Assembly: GCF_000017565.1 (NCBI RefSeq)
Contig: NC_009719.1
Location: forward strand, 3,641,001 to 3,705,000
From: Parvibaculum lavamentivorans DS-1
GTDB lineage: Bacteria; Pseudomonadota; Alphaproteobacteria; Parvibaculales; Parvibaculaceae
DNA: 64,000 bases
Direction: 5' to 3'
How positions within the stretch are numbered: position 1 is the first letter of the stretch; the number at the start of each line of letters is the position of its first letter. The notes below the pieces were generated by a model. That model was given only the letters and a program-made list of their open reading frames with translations. It ran no database searches and was not told the origin of the DNA. Shown piece after piece: positions 26,564-34,730 of this stretch. The position numbers and the translations under genes were made by a program.

Positions 26564-28087
26564 ATGACGCTTTTTACGACCGACTACCTGGAGTACTACC
26601 TCACCCTAGTCTCCTGGATCGTCCATAACGGAATCTGGGCCGTGCTGGTGTCCAGCGGGGTATTCGCGTTGCCTTTCGTGGCGATCATCGTGCAGGAATG
26701 GCTCAAGGCACGCGCGGAAGGCGCGGACGAGGGCAACAAGGGCGTGCTGTCGGCTGCGCGCATTGAGAACCGGGTGTTCGTCGCCATCGTGGTGGTGATG
26801 TTCGCTGGCATTCCGTTCATCGACGTGGACCTCAACACCATCCAGTACGACAGCTCGCGCTCGGCGCAGTGCCAGGTCAGCGTGCCGCAGCCTACCGGCA
26901 CGGGCTGGTCGCAGTCCTTCTCGACGCTCAACAACCAGAGCGCCAAGCTGCCGGTGTGGTGGGCCTTCATGCACGCGCTCTCGCGTGCGGTCACGGGAGC
27001 TTCCGTGGCGGCGATCCCTTGCGGCACTGATTTGCGGCAGATGCGGATGGAGATCGACGCCACGCGCATCGACGACCCGGTTTTGGCTCAGGAGGTCGCG
27101 GATTTCACGCACGACTGCTACGGGCCGGCCCGCGCCAAGCTGTTCATGCAGCGCCCGAACCTCGATGAGGCGCAGATGCACGACGTGACCTGGATTGGCT
27201 CCCGCTTTTTCACGGACACGGCCGGCTACTACGACAACTATCGGTCGAGCACGCCACGCGATGACTGGCCTTACGACAGTGACCGTGATGCTGGGCTGGC
27301 CCAAGTGTCCAGCGGCGGTGGCTATCCGACCTGCAGGCAATGGTGGGCCGACGGCAGCAATGGCTTGCGCGCGCGGCTGTTGGGCCAAGTGGACCCAAAT
27401 CTGCTCACGCGGGTGGCGGGCTGGGCCGGGTTTCTGAGCCGCGCCGAGGTGGACGACTCCGTGATCCGCACCATCGCTTCACCGAGACAGCAGAAACTGA
27501 ACCAGGGGAGCGTCTATACGGACTACGGTGGCCAGATCGACAAGACCTTGCCGAACGTCATCACGCGCGCGGCCGGCGACGTAGGAATGGCAGTCGGGGG
27601 AATCGCAGCGTTCCCTGCCATGGACGTCGTTCGCCAGGCGCTGCCCATGGTGCTCGCCTTGCTCAAGATGGCGCTGGTCATCTGCATCCCGCTCGTGCTG
27701 GTCATTGGCACCTATGACCTGAAGACGGTCGTTACCGTCAGCGTCGTGCAATTCGCGCTGTTCTTCGTGGATTTTTGGTTCCAGCTCGCACGCTGGATCG
27801 ACAGCACTATCCTCGACGCGCTCTATGGGTGGGGCTGGGGCTGGAACCGGCCGCACAACAACTTTGATCCACTGGTCGGGTTGAACAATGCGTTCGGCGA
27901 CATGCTCCTGAACTTCGTCATGGGCACAATGTTCATCGTAATGCCCACCTTCTGGGTCATGGCCTTGGCTTGGGCAGGCGTTCGCGCCGGCAACGTCCTT
28001 CAAGGCCTCGCTGGAGCCACGGGAGATGCCAAGGCTGCAGGGGGTAAAGGAGGAGGTATTGCGCTCAACGCCGTGTCGAAAAAGTGA
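26564..28087 (+). CDS. traG: TraG N-terminal-domain mating-pair protein
   Basis: A 507-residue polytopic membrane protein. The N-terminal segment TTDYLEYYLTLVSWIVHNG and membrane helices near 25-45, 75-95, 350-400 and 440-475 fit the TraG-N domain. This family stabilises mating pairs. It lacks the long C-terminal extension of F-plasmid TraG, as is usual in ICE versions. GGGGAG precedes the start. It ends six bases before the convergent DUF3742 gene. Confidence 0.83.
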   Translation: MTLFTTDYLEYYLTLVSWIVHNGIWAVLVSSGVFALPFVAIIVQEWLKARAEGADEGNKGVLSAARIENRVFVAIVVVMFAGIPFIDVDLNTIQYDSSRSAQCQVSVPQPTGTGWSQSFSTLNNQSAKLPVWWAFMHALSRAVTGASVAAIPCGTDLRQMRMEIDATRIDDPVLAQEVADFTHDCYGPARAKLFMQRPNLDEAQMHDVTWIGSRFFTDTAGYYDNYRSSTPRDDWPYDSDRDAGLAQVSSGGGYPTCRQWWADGSNGLRARLLGQVDPNLLTRVAGWAGFLSRAEVDDSVIRTIASPRQQKLNQGSVYTDYGGQIDKTLPNVITRAAGDVGMAVGGIAAFPAMDVVRQALPMVLALLKMALVICIPLVLVIGTYDLKTVVTVSVVQFALFFVDFWFQLARWIDSTILDALYGWGWGWNRPHNNFDPLVGLNNAFGDMLLNFVMGTMFIVMPTFWVMALAWAGVRAGNVLQGLAGATGDAKAAGGKGGGIALNAVSKK

Positions 28088-28093
28088 GTGCTG

Positions 28094-28453
28094 CTAATCA
28101 TCCTCGACATGTGGATCAACGCGAAAGCCGTCATAGGTGTACAGGCCAAATCCCGCAGGCCCGTTTCTCCATTCCGGCTCGGGTAACTCGTGATCCAGAT
28201 CAGCATTGCGGGCCATCCAAGCGGCAGCTATTGCGAACACCAGCAGCAGAGCCAGCCAGAAAGTGGTGTACAGGAGCACACCGAGCACGGCCAACTTGAC
28301 CAACCACAGCAGCGCGGTGGCACCAGCCACCGGCACACCCTTGGAAACCAGCCAGTTCGACACTCGCCGTTCGCTGCGGGCATAGGCCCGCCACCCGCGG
28401 CCGACGCTGCGGCCAAGCCGTTCTGCGGTGCTGATGCGTGTTGTCGTGCTCAT
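28094..28453 (-). CDS. DUF3742 family protein
   Basis: A 119-residue protein with two membrane helices (about 42-82) between a basic N-terminal part (SVGRGWRAYARSERR) and an acidic C-terminal tail (ELPEPEWRNG..YTYDGFRVDP) that is typical of DUF3742. It is convergent with traG and found there in many related elements. GGAG lies upstream of the start. Function unknown. Confidence 0.8.
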   Translation of the reverse strand: MSTTTRISTAERLGRSVGRGWRAYARSERRVSNWLVSKGVPVAGATALLWLVKLAVLGVLLYTTFWLALLLVFAIAAAWMARNADLDHELPEPEWRNGPAGFGLYTYDGFRVDPHVEDD

Positions 28454-28480
28454 GGTCGTCTCCTGCTACATGGGGGATGC

Positions 28481-28939
28481 CTACTTCAGTTTGCTCCAAT
28501 CCTGCTTGCTTGCCAGTACCAATGCGTTCCAGTCGTCCGGCGGATTTCCCCGCCCCAACATCTTCTCAAAAACGGCGTAGGGGTCTGACTTGCTGCCCGA
28601 CGACCGCAATGTCTGCTCATCGTTGACCCAGGCGTAAACGATGATCTTCGCCTTGGAGTCGTACCGGAAGAACAGCCGGAACCGCCTTCCGATCTTGGCC
28701 CGTCGCCAGTGGCGGTGGGCCGGCCCCAAGGTATTGCCCTGGCGGTATTCGTCGCGCGCCGGATCACTCGGCACCACATCCAGCATCAACTGACTCAAGG
28801 CCCGGAAGAGCTTGACGTTGGCGTTGGACTCGAAGCCATTCGGATCGTTCTCCTGCGCGCGCCGGGCGGCTGCATGCAACTTCTGCAACTGCTCGATCAC
28901 GCAGTCATGGAATAGCAGCGTCCAGCCATGCCGTTGCAT
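28481..28939 (-). CDS. yhaV: YhaV-family toxin
   Basis: A 152-residue RelE-superfamily ribonuclease toxin of the YhaV family. Seen are WTLLFHDCVIEQL at the start, HRHWRRAKIGRRFRLFFRY near residue 75 with the basic cluster expected at the active site, and YAWVNDEQTLR near 107. It overlaps the antitoxin stop by one base plus ATG (ATGA), with antitoxin first, as in the E. coli prlF-yhaV operon. It probably degrades mRNA when the antitoxin is lost and so stabilises the element. Confidence 0.9.
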   Translation of the reverse strand: MQRHGWTLLFHDCVIEQLQKLHAAARRAQENDPNGFESNANVKLFRALSQLMLDVVPSDPARDEYRQGNTLGPAHRHWRRAKIGRRFRLFFRYDSKAKIIVYAWVNDEQTLRSSGSKSDPYAVFEKMLGRGNPPDDWNALVLASKQDWSKLK

Positions 28940-29256
28940 CAGAGCGCCACTTCCCCGTCGATTTCCTCGTCCAGCTTCACGCCGTGCCCCGCGTGCTTCA
29001 GCATGGCGCGAGCCAGATCCTCGGGCAGGCCTTGGACGTTCCGGCCAGCCTCGATGTCGCGGGCCAGCAGGCTCAGAAACGCACCGATGGCGGGGTCCTC
29101 GTGCTCGGCGTCGGCACGGGTCACGACGACTTCGCCGTCACGCAGGTCAAATGCGACTTTGCCGCCGGCATCGACACCGAGCGCTTGCCGGATGGGCTTG
29201 GGCAGAGTGATCTGGCCCTTGGAGGTCAGTGTGGCAACTTCATGAATGACAGGCAT
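28939..29256 (-). CDS. prlF: PrlF-family (AbrB-type) antitoxin
   Basis: A 105-residue protein with an N-terminal SpoVT/AbrB swapped-hairpin DNA-binding domain (TSKGQITLPKPIRQALGV, near residues 9-26) and a C-terminal toxin-binding part. The ATG at 29256 is preferred because AGGAG lies eight bases upstream; a longer frame would run into the promoter palindrome. It should neutralise YhaV and repress its own operon through the palindrome at 29286-29305. Confidence 0.88.
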   Translation of the reverse strand: MPVIHEVATLTSKGQITLPKPIRQALGVDAGGKVAFDLRDGEVVVTRADAEHEDPAIGAFLSLLARDIEAGRNVQGLPEDLARAMLKHAGHGVKLDEEIDGEVAL

Positions 29257-29283
29257 GGCCGTTCTCCTGATAGAGATGCCTCT

Positions 29284-29312
29284 ATGGTAAGGAATATTCC
29301 TTACCTTGTCAA
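29284..29312 (-). promoter_or_regulatory. prlF-yhaV promoter with perfect 20-bp operator palindrome
   Basis: On the minus strand a consensus -35 (TTGACA, 29307-29312) is separated by exactly 17 bases from TACCAT (29284-29289). The spacer is filled by GGTAAGGAATATTCCTTACC (29286-29305), a perfect palindrome that reaches into the -10 box. Binding there would block RNA polymerase, fitting autoregulation by PrlF or PrlF-YhaV. Confidence 0.75.
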
Positions 29313-29463
29313 TGTGATGCCTCATGGCGTTCTCCCGTCCAAGAATCGCCCATCGTAGGCCGGGAATAGCGAGCCTTCATGCATCAATCCGACCGCCCGC
29401 ACCCCGCATTGGCGATGGACGATCGATGCCCGGCGTCCTATACCCAAATGGTTAAAGGCCAAA

Positions 29464-29497
29464 GGGCCGAAAGGGCAAGGGAATGGGGCGCAAGGGG
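29464..29497 (+). other. G-quadruplex-type motif in the relaxase leader
   Basis: Five G runs (GGG, GGG, GGG, GGGG, GGGG) with loops of 6, 3, 3 and 5 bases meet the usual G4 definition on the strand reading into the relaxase gene, 61 bases before its ATG. The surrounding 29450-29530 is purine-rich with repeated AAAGGCC/AAAAGGC units. No gene is seen in 29313-29557. It could be part of an origin of transfer or of a leader. Confidence 0.5.
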
Positions 29498-29557
29498 AAA
29501 GGCCCTACCTGAAAAGGCGAAAAGGCCTCCCGGCCGGCCCGCCAACAGGACACCTAC

Positions 29558-31423
29558 ATGCTCTCCTTGTTCCAGCGAAAAAGGGTCTCTGTCGCCCCCG
29601 CTCCGTCGCCAGCACCTGCCATCGATCTCCCGAAAGGGCTGCTGCGGCCAGAAGCCGCCGCAGCGCTGCTGGCAACACCGCGCCGGCAGAAACTGCTGGA
29701 ACACATCTGGCAGCGCACGTCGCTGTCGCGCAGGCAGTTCGCCACCCTATACCGCGCACCGCTGGAGCGCTACGCCGAGCTGGTCCAGCAGTTCCCCGCC
29801 TCCGAAAACCACCACCATGCCTACCCGGGCGGCATGCTGGACCACGGCCTGGAGATCGTCGCCTATAGCCTCAAGCTGCGACAGTCCCATCTGCTGCCCA
29901 TCGGCGCCAGCCCTGAGAACCAGGCCGCGCAAGCCGAAGCCTGGACGGCCGCCGTCGCCTATGCCGCTCTGCTGCACGACATCGGCAAGATCGCGGTCGA
30001 TCTGCACGTCGAACTGGCCGACGGCAACACCTGGCATCCCTGGCACGGCCCGTTGCACCAGCCGTACCGCTTCCGCTACCGCGACGATCGCGAGTATCGC
30101 CTGCACAGTGCCGCGACAGGCTTGCTCTACCGCCAGCTGCTTGACCGCCAAGTCCTGGACTGGCTCAGTGGCTATCCGGCGCTATGGGCGCCGCTGCTCT
30201 ACGTCCTGGCTGGCCAGTACGAGCACGCCGGGATACTGGGCGAGCTTGTCGTGCAAGCCGACCGTGCCTCGGTAGCGCAGGAGCTGGGCGGCGATCCGGC
30301 GCGCGCCATGGCCGCACCCAAGCATGCGCTGCAACGCAAGCTACTCGACGGGCTGCGCTATCTGCTCAAGGAAGAGTTGAAACTGAACCAGCCCGAGGCC
30401 TCCGATGGCTGGCTCACCGAGGACGCGCTGTGGCTGGTGAGCAAGACGGTCTCCGACAAGCTGCGTGCGCACCTGCTATCCCAGGGCATCGATGGCATCC
30501 CGGCGAACAACACGGCGGTGTTCAATGTGCTGCAGGACCACGGTATGTTGCAGCCCACACCGGACGACAAGGCGGTCTGGCGGGCGACCGTGACCAGCCC
30601 CAGCGGCTGGTCTCACTCGTTCACGCTGCTGCGCATCGCTCCTGCGCTGATCTGGGAATCTGGCCAGCGGCCGACACCGTTCGCTGGCACCGTGGTAATC
30701 GACGTAGCGCCTGCAGCCAAAGATACCGATGCTTTCGTACCCCCGGCCGCGATCGCGACAAAGCCAGCCGCCGAGGGTCAGGAGCCGAAGCGTTGGGAGG
30801 AAAGCGGCGACATCGCTGCCCAGGCTCCCCCGCCCGCTTCCCCGGCCATGCCCGATGCCATGGAAGACATGTTAGCTATGGTAGGCATGGGCGATCCGCC
30901 CGACGTTTCTCACAATGAGCAGGCCGATACAGCCAACACATCTGCCGCACGCTCCGAGGCTCCTATGCCGACTATGGCTGTGACCTCGCCAACGTCGCCT
31001 GTATCCACGGCCATAGCTGCACCGCCACCCTTAAGCGCACGGCCATCCGGTGAGCATTTCATGGAGTGGCTGCGCCAGGGTATCGCTTTACGCAAGCTCA
31101 TCATCAATGATGCGAAGGCGCTCGTGCATACCGTGAGCGACACCGCGTATCTGGTCAGCCCTGGCGTGTTCCAGCGGTACGCACAAGAACACCCACAAGT
31201 GGGCATGCTGGCAAAGCAGGAGAGCCAACAAGATTGGCAATGGGTGCAAAAGCGCTTCGAGCGGGTGCAGTTGCATCGCAAGCATCCCAACGGCTTGAAC
31301 ATCTGGGCCAGCGAAGTGACAGGTCCGCGAAAATCACGGCGCCTGCATGGCTACCTTTTGCAAGACCCCCATTTGTTGTTTACGGAGGTGCCTCCAAACA
31401 ATCCGTATCTGTCGTTGATCTGA
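29558..31423 (+). CDS. traI: MobH-family relaxase (TraI of PFGI-1/ICEclc-type elements)
   Basis: A 621-residue relaxase. It has the histidine motif HHHAYPGGMLDHG near residue 84 and an HD-type motif LLHDIGK near 138, the signature of MobH relaxases. A linker rich in Pro/Ala lies near 380-490, and a C-terminal domain (EHFMEWLRQGIALRKLIIND near 500) is typical of the family. It nicks the origin of transfer and is exported with the strand. AGGA lies eight bases before the start. It is the last backbone gene before the scar region, so the element's integrase end is not contiguous here. Confidence 0.9.
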   Translation: MLSLFQRKRVSVAPAPSPAPAIDLPKGLLRPEAAAALLATPRRQKLLEHIWQRTSLSRRQFATLYRAPLERYAELVQQFPASENHHHAYPGGMLDHGLEIVAYSLKLRQSHLLPIGASPENQAAQAEAWTAAVAYAALLHDIGKIAVDLHVELADGNTWHPWHGPLHQPYRFRYRDDREYRLHSAATGLLYRQLLDRQVLDWLSGYPALWAPLLYVLAGQYEHAGILGELVVQADRASVAQELGGDPARAMAAPKHALQRKLLDGLRYLLKEELKLNQPEASDGWLTEDALWLVSKTVSDKLRAHLLSQGIDGIPANNTAVFNVLQDHGMLQPTPDDKAVWRATVTSPSGWSHSFTLLRIAPALIWESGQRPTPFAGTVVIDVAPAAKDTDAFVPPAAIATKPAAEGQEPKRWEESGDIAAQAPPPASPAMPDAMEDMLAMVGMGDPPDVSHNEQADTANTSAARSEAPMPTMAVTSPTSPVSTAIAAPPPLSARPSGEHFMEWLRQGIALRKLIINDAKALVHTVSDTAYLVSPGVFQRYAQEHPQVGMLAKQESQQDWQWVQKRFERVQLHRKHPNGLNIWASEVTGPRKSRRLHGYLLQDPHLLFTEVPPNNPYLSLI

Positions 31424-31456
31424 TGGGAACAGCCCAAGCGCAACCGACCTGTCAAG

Positions 31457-31744
31457 TTGCGCCCGAAGGGTTACGCGGGTATGCACTACTGCGACTACAA
31501 CTGGACCGGTGGGGGCACATCCATGGCGGTTTGTCGCCAGGCCTGCGCATCCGACCTGGTGGGGAAGACGAACAACCCCTATCGCTGGGAGTGGCCCAGC
31601 AGCTCGGCGCTTGCGCCAGTTCCTTACGTGACCTGCACGGGGCAACCCGGCTGCACCCCCAGGGCTGCGGCAAACTTCGTCTGTGGCTTCATTCAAGCGT
31701 CCTTGTCTTTGGATGGGGTAATGCCGATGACCTGGTTTTTGTAG
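31457..31744 (+). CDS. Possible small Cys/Trp-rich hypothetical protein
   Basis: A 95-codon open frame (TTG start, or ATG at 31481) with six cysteines and third-position GC consistent with coding use. No family recognised. It partly overlaps the convergent truncated gene at 31693 and has no clear ribosome site, so it may be chance. Confidence 0.22.
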   Translation: MRPKGYAGMHYCDYNWTGGGTSMAVCRQACASDLVGKTNNPYRWEWPSSSALAPVPYVTCTGQPGCTPRAAANFVCGFIQASLSLDGVMPMTWFL

Positions 31745-32090
31745 CCGATCTCCAAACGGTCGACTTGGAGAACGATGTCTGGCAGGCCGTTGGGCTGAAG
31801 GCCGCCCTTCAGGACCTTGAAAAAGATTCGATCCCCGGTAGCGTCGCGCCCGACCCGGTTCAGCTCAGCCACGTCTTCAGGCTTCAGGCGCAAGGCAGCG
31901 TGGTAACGGCCTCCGTGCTCCACCCCAACCACCGCTGATCCCTTTCCCAGCGGGGATGCACCCACCACTGCCGTGGGCAAAAACCCTGGGGAGTGGGGAT
32001 ACCAGGAGTTGTCGAAGATCTTCGCGTAGGCATGGAGGATCCCGGTCTTCGGGTCGATCTCCACGTCCATGGGAGGCCGCAGGTAGAAAA
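31693..32090 (-). pseudogene. 5'-truncated unknown gene abutting the IS21 end
   Basis: The frame is open from the stop at 31693 up to the IS21-type terminal repeats without a plausible start. The first in-frame ATG (32070) is preceded by protein-like residues (RIFYLRPP), so the true 5' end has been removed by the insertion. The readable part contains ILHAYAKIFDNSWYPHSPG and VGVEHGGRYHAALRL. I do not recognise the family. Confidence 0.45.
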
Positions 32091-32264
32091 TGCGTATTTC
32101 GGCGAACGTGACCGCCCATTTCGGTCCATCGTGACCGGCACGCCGAGCGGTGAATTCGGCGTCATTTCGGCAACGTGACCACGCGTTTCGGTGATCGTGA
32201 CCGCCCAGGTCGATGGCGGTGCTGCGCAGGGGGCAGAGTTTAGGGGCGGTCAGGTTCGCTCAGA

Positions 32265-33077
32265 TCATTGGCTGGCCTCCTGAACTGCCCTTGTTGACTT
32301 GGCTGCCGCCCGCGCGGCCTTGCCGGTGCGACGCGACTCGCCCTCGAGATTGAAGCGCCGGCAGCTTTGCATCAATCGGTCGAGGATGGCGTCGGCGATC
32401 GTGGCGTCGCCCAGCCAGGCGTGCCAATGCTCGATGGGCAACTGGTGCGTGATGATCGTCGCGCGGTGGCCTACCCGGTCATCAATGACCTCCAGCAGGT
32501 CACCCCGGGTGACACTGTCCATCGGACCCGTCCCCCAATCGTCCAGGATCAACACGTCGACCTTGGCAAGCTGCTCGAGCCAACGTCGGAAGGTGCCTGC
32601 GCCGTGGAGGATGCGAAGCTCCTCGGCCAGACGTGGCACCCTCAGGTACAGCGCCGAGTGTCCCTGGCGACAGGCGTACTGGGCCAGCGCGCAGGCCAGC
32701 CACGTCTTGCCCAGCCCGGTGGCGCCGGCGAAGGTCAGCGTCTCGCCCCGCTCGATCCAGGTCGACAGTGCGACGCCCATCAAGGTGGACCTGTCGATGC
32801 CGCGCACCGTCTCGAAGCTGGCGTCCTCCAAGGTGGCCGTGGGGTACTTCAGCTGGGCACGCTGCAGCAGCCGAGCCCGCTTGCGGTCGCCTCGGGCGTA
32901 GACCTCGCGCTCGACCAGCAGGGCCAGTCGCTCGTCGAACGACAGGTTCAGGCAGTCGGCCTGTTCTTGCTGCTGCTGCAAGGCGTCGGCGAAGCCCTGC
33001 AGTTTGAGCGCGCGCAGTTGGGTCAGGGTGGCGTTGTTGAGCATGGCGTGTGGGTGCAATGGATTGGATGGGTTCAT
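32265..33077 (-). CDS. istB: IS21-family helper ATPase IstB
   Basis: About 270 residues. A DnaA/DnaC-like AAA+ ATPase with Walker A GATGLGKTW near residue 117 and Walker B VLILDDWG near 178. The N-terminal helical part (LTQLRALKLQGFADAL) is typical of IstB. The start could be 33077 or 33044. It would load the IstA transposase on target DNA, but IstA is incomplete here, so the element is unlikely to move on its own. Confidence 0.88.
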   Translation of the reverse strand: MNPSNPLHPHAMLNNATLTQLRALKLQGFADALQQQQEQADCLNLSFDERLALLVEREVYARGDRKRARLLQRAQLKYPTATLEDASFETVRGIDRSTLMGVALSTWIERGETLTFAGATGLGKTWLACALAQYACRQGHSALYLRVPRLAEELRILHGAGTFRRWLEQLAKVDVLILDDWGTGPMDSVTRGDLLEVIDDRVGHRATIITHQLPIEHWHAWLGDATIADAILDRLMQSCRRFNLEGESRRTGKAARAAAKSTRAVQEASQ

Positions 33078-33109
33078 GGTGGGCTCTGGGCTGGTGAGGT
33101 CGGTCGTCC

Positions 33110-33858
33110 TCACTGGTAGTAGCCCGGTCCGCGCAGGTTGGCGTGCGTCGGACTGGTCCATTCGGCTTCGGCATCCAGCGGCACCTGGTCACGGTTGTTG
33201 GCCAGCAGGTCGCGCACATGGTGGTAGCGGAAGGCACCCAGAGCGAGGGCCCGTTCGCAGGCCGCCTCCAGCCGTGCCTCGCCATATCGGCGCGACAGGT
33301 TCAGCAGTCCCAGGCAGGAGCGGTAGCCGTGTTCGGGATGCTTGTAGGTCTGCAGCAGCCGGGTGATGAGTTCGCCGCATGCCATGCCGATGCGTTGGCC
33401 CCAATCGATCAGCCGCTGAGGCGTCCACTCCAGGTGGGCGCGGTGGGCAGCAGGCATGTGGGCCTCCACCGTGGTGTAGCCGCCGCGGCGCTCGTTGCGA
33501 GCGTGGGCGGCCACGCGCTGGCCGCGCAGCAGCAACTCCACGCCGTGGCGGGTGAGGCGCGCCTCCAGGGCCTGGCCGACGAGCGCATGCGGCACGCTGT
33601 AGCGGTGGCCCTCCATCTCGACGTGGTAGTCGATGTGGACCTTCACCGTCTTGAAGCGGGCAAGCTCATAGGGTTGGCGCGGCAGCGACATCAGTGTCGG
33701 CGCATCCAGTTCGGCGAACACGCTGGCGCGGCTGCCGGGCAGCTTCTGAAACGGCCGGTCGTTCACGCTCGATAGCAGTTCGGTGATGGCTGCATCGACC
33801 TGGGCGACGGTGTCGAAGCGATGGTGGCGCAGCCGGGCCAGCACCCAACGGGTGAAAT
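33110..33858 (-). pseudogene. istA: IstA transposase, N-terminal half missing
   Basis: Only about 250 C-terminal residues of a roughly 500-residue IS21 transposase remain, from RWVLARLRHHRF onward, including HIDYHVEMEGHRYSVPHALVG. The HTH and most of the DDE core are absent. The frame upstream of 33858 is not IstA-like, marking the deletion junction. Confidence 0.85.
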
Positions 33859-34019
33859 CCGCTCTAGTGCGCAGTGGCAAGGCCGACGCCACGATGGTCC
33901 TTTACCCTGGGGGCACGCATTCCTTGGCGGGCAGTGGACGTCCGAGTCATCGACAGGACTACCACGAACGGATTGTGGATTTCCTTGAGCAAACGCAATA
34001 TAGCGACAAACCGACGTAG
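33852..34019 (+). pseudogene. 3' remnant of an S9-family peptidase gene
   Basis: The last about 55 codons on the plus strand read as the C-terminus of a prolyl-oligopeptidase-type enzyme: MVLYPGGTHSLAGSG with the catalytic-histidine region, then DYHERIVDFLEQ. Everything 5' has been replaced by the istA junction near 33858. Confidence 0.6.
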
Positions 34020-34092
34020 AGGCCGCCCTGATGACTGTCGCCTTCTTAAGACAATGTTTCGCCACCGTCGCCACGCCTTCCCAAGGCGAAAG

Positions 34093-34125
34093 GGCGCCGC
34101 ACTATAGCTACTAGTGCGGAGCGCC
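34093..34125. terminator. Bidirectional-looking hairpin between two gene remnants
   Basis: GGCGC-CGCACTA pairs with TAGTGCG-GA-GCGCC around a 7-base loop. It lies between the ends of the convergent peptidase and esterase remnants. No strong T run is present, so terminator function is uncertain. The rest of 34020-34214 shows nothing else. Confidence 0.4.
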
Positions 34126-34214
34126 GCTTCTGCGCGTCAATACGACGCAAAACGACCAGTTTCAAAGAAATCCATGCTGATCGCATTTGCGCCGAATGAG
34201 CAGCGGATCACCGC

Positions 34215-34730
34215 TCATTCGTGTCTCGTCCCTCGTAATGCTTTTGACAACGCTGCCGTGGAGTCGCGAACTGCCTGTTGGCTCACCACTGCTGTCTGCA
34301 CCATCTGAAACCCGTGTGGAGCGCCAGGGTAGATGTGCATTTCGACGGGCACCCCAGCCCGCATTAACCGTCGGGCATATTCGAGGCTCTCCTCAAGGAA
34401 TAGGTCTAGTGCCCCGCACATGATGAATGTGGGTGGCAATCCCGCAAGATCTTCTGCCCGTGCCGCAGCGGCGTAGCAGGACACCTCGCGCGAGCCGGGC
34501 GCGCAATTGAGCAATGATGTCCAGCCATACAGATCTGAGGCCTGCGTCCAGATGAACTCCCCTGCATAGGGTGATACGTCGGGATCAATCGCCGTGCGGT
34601 CATCGATCATTGGGAAGACCAGATGCTGGTAGGCGATCGCATACTTACCCCTATCGCGCGCGAGCAATGCCAGCGCCGCCGCGAGGCCGCCGCCTGCGCT
34701 GTCACCGCTGACAAGAATACGGGTGCGATC
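34215..34730 (-). pseudogene. N-terminally truncated hormone-sensitive-lipase-type esterase
   Basis: The remaining 171 codons include the nucleophile elbow GDSAGG, the aspartate region CGALDLFLEES and the histidine region YPGAPHGFQ, so the catalytic triad is present. The N-terminal part with the HGGG oxyanion motif is missing. The 5' junction is inside the IS3-type transposase frame near 34722-34730. Confidence 0.75.

Larger units (their letters stand above)
32091..33858 (-). mobile_element. IS21-family element, left end intact, istA side truncated
   Basis: The end at about 32091 starts TGCGTATTTCGG and carries four degenerate repeats of the form TTTCGG-n-GTGACC (about 32097-32210), the multiple terminal repeats typical of IS21 elements. 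istB and the C-terminal half of istA follow on the minus strand. The other end is lost near 33858, where istA sequence passes directly into an S9-peptidase gene fragment on the opposite strand. Confidence 0.75.

Noticed and set aside
32097-32210. CRISPR-like short repeats
   Set aside because: The repeats are degenerate, about 22-25 bases apart with no spacers of fixed length, and sit at an IS21 end where such repeats are normal.
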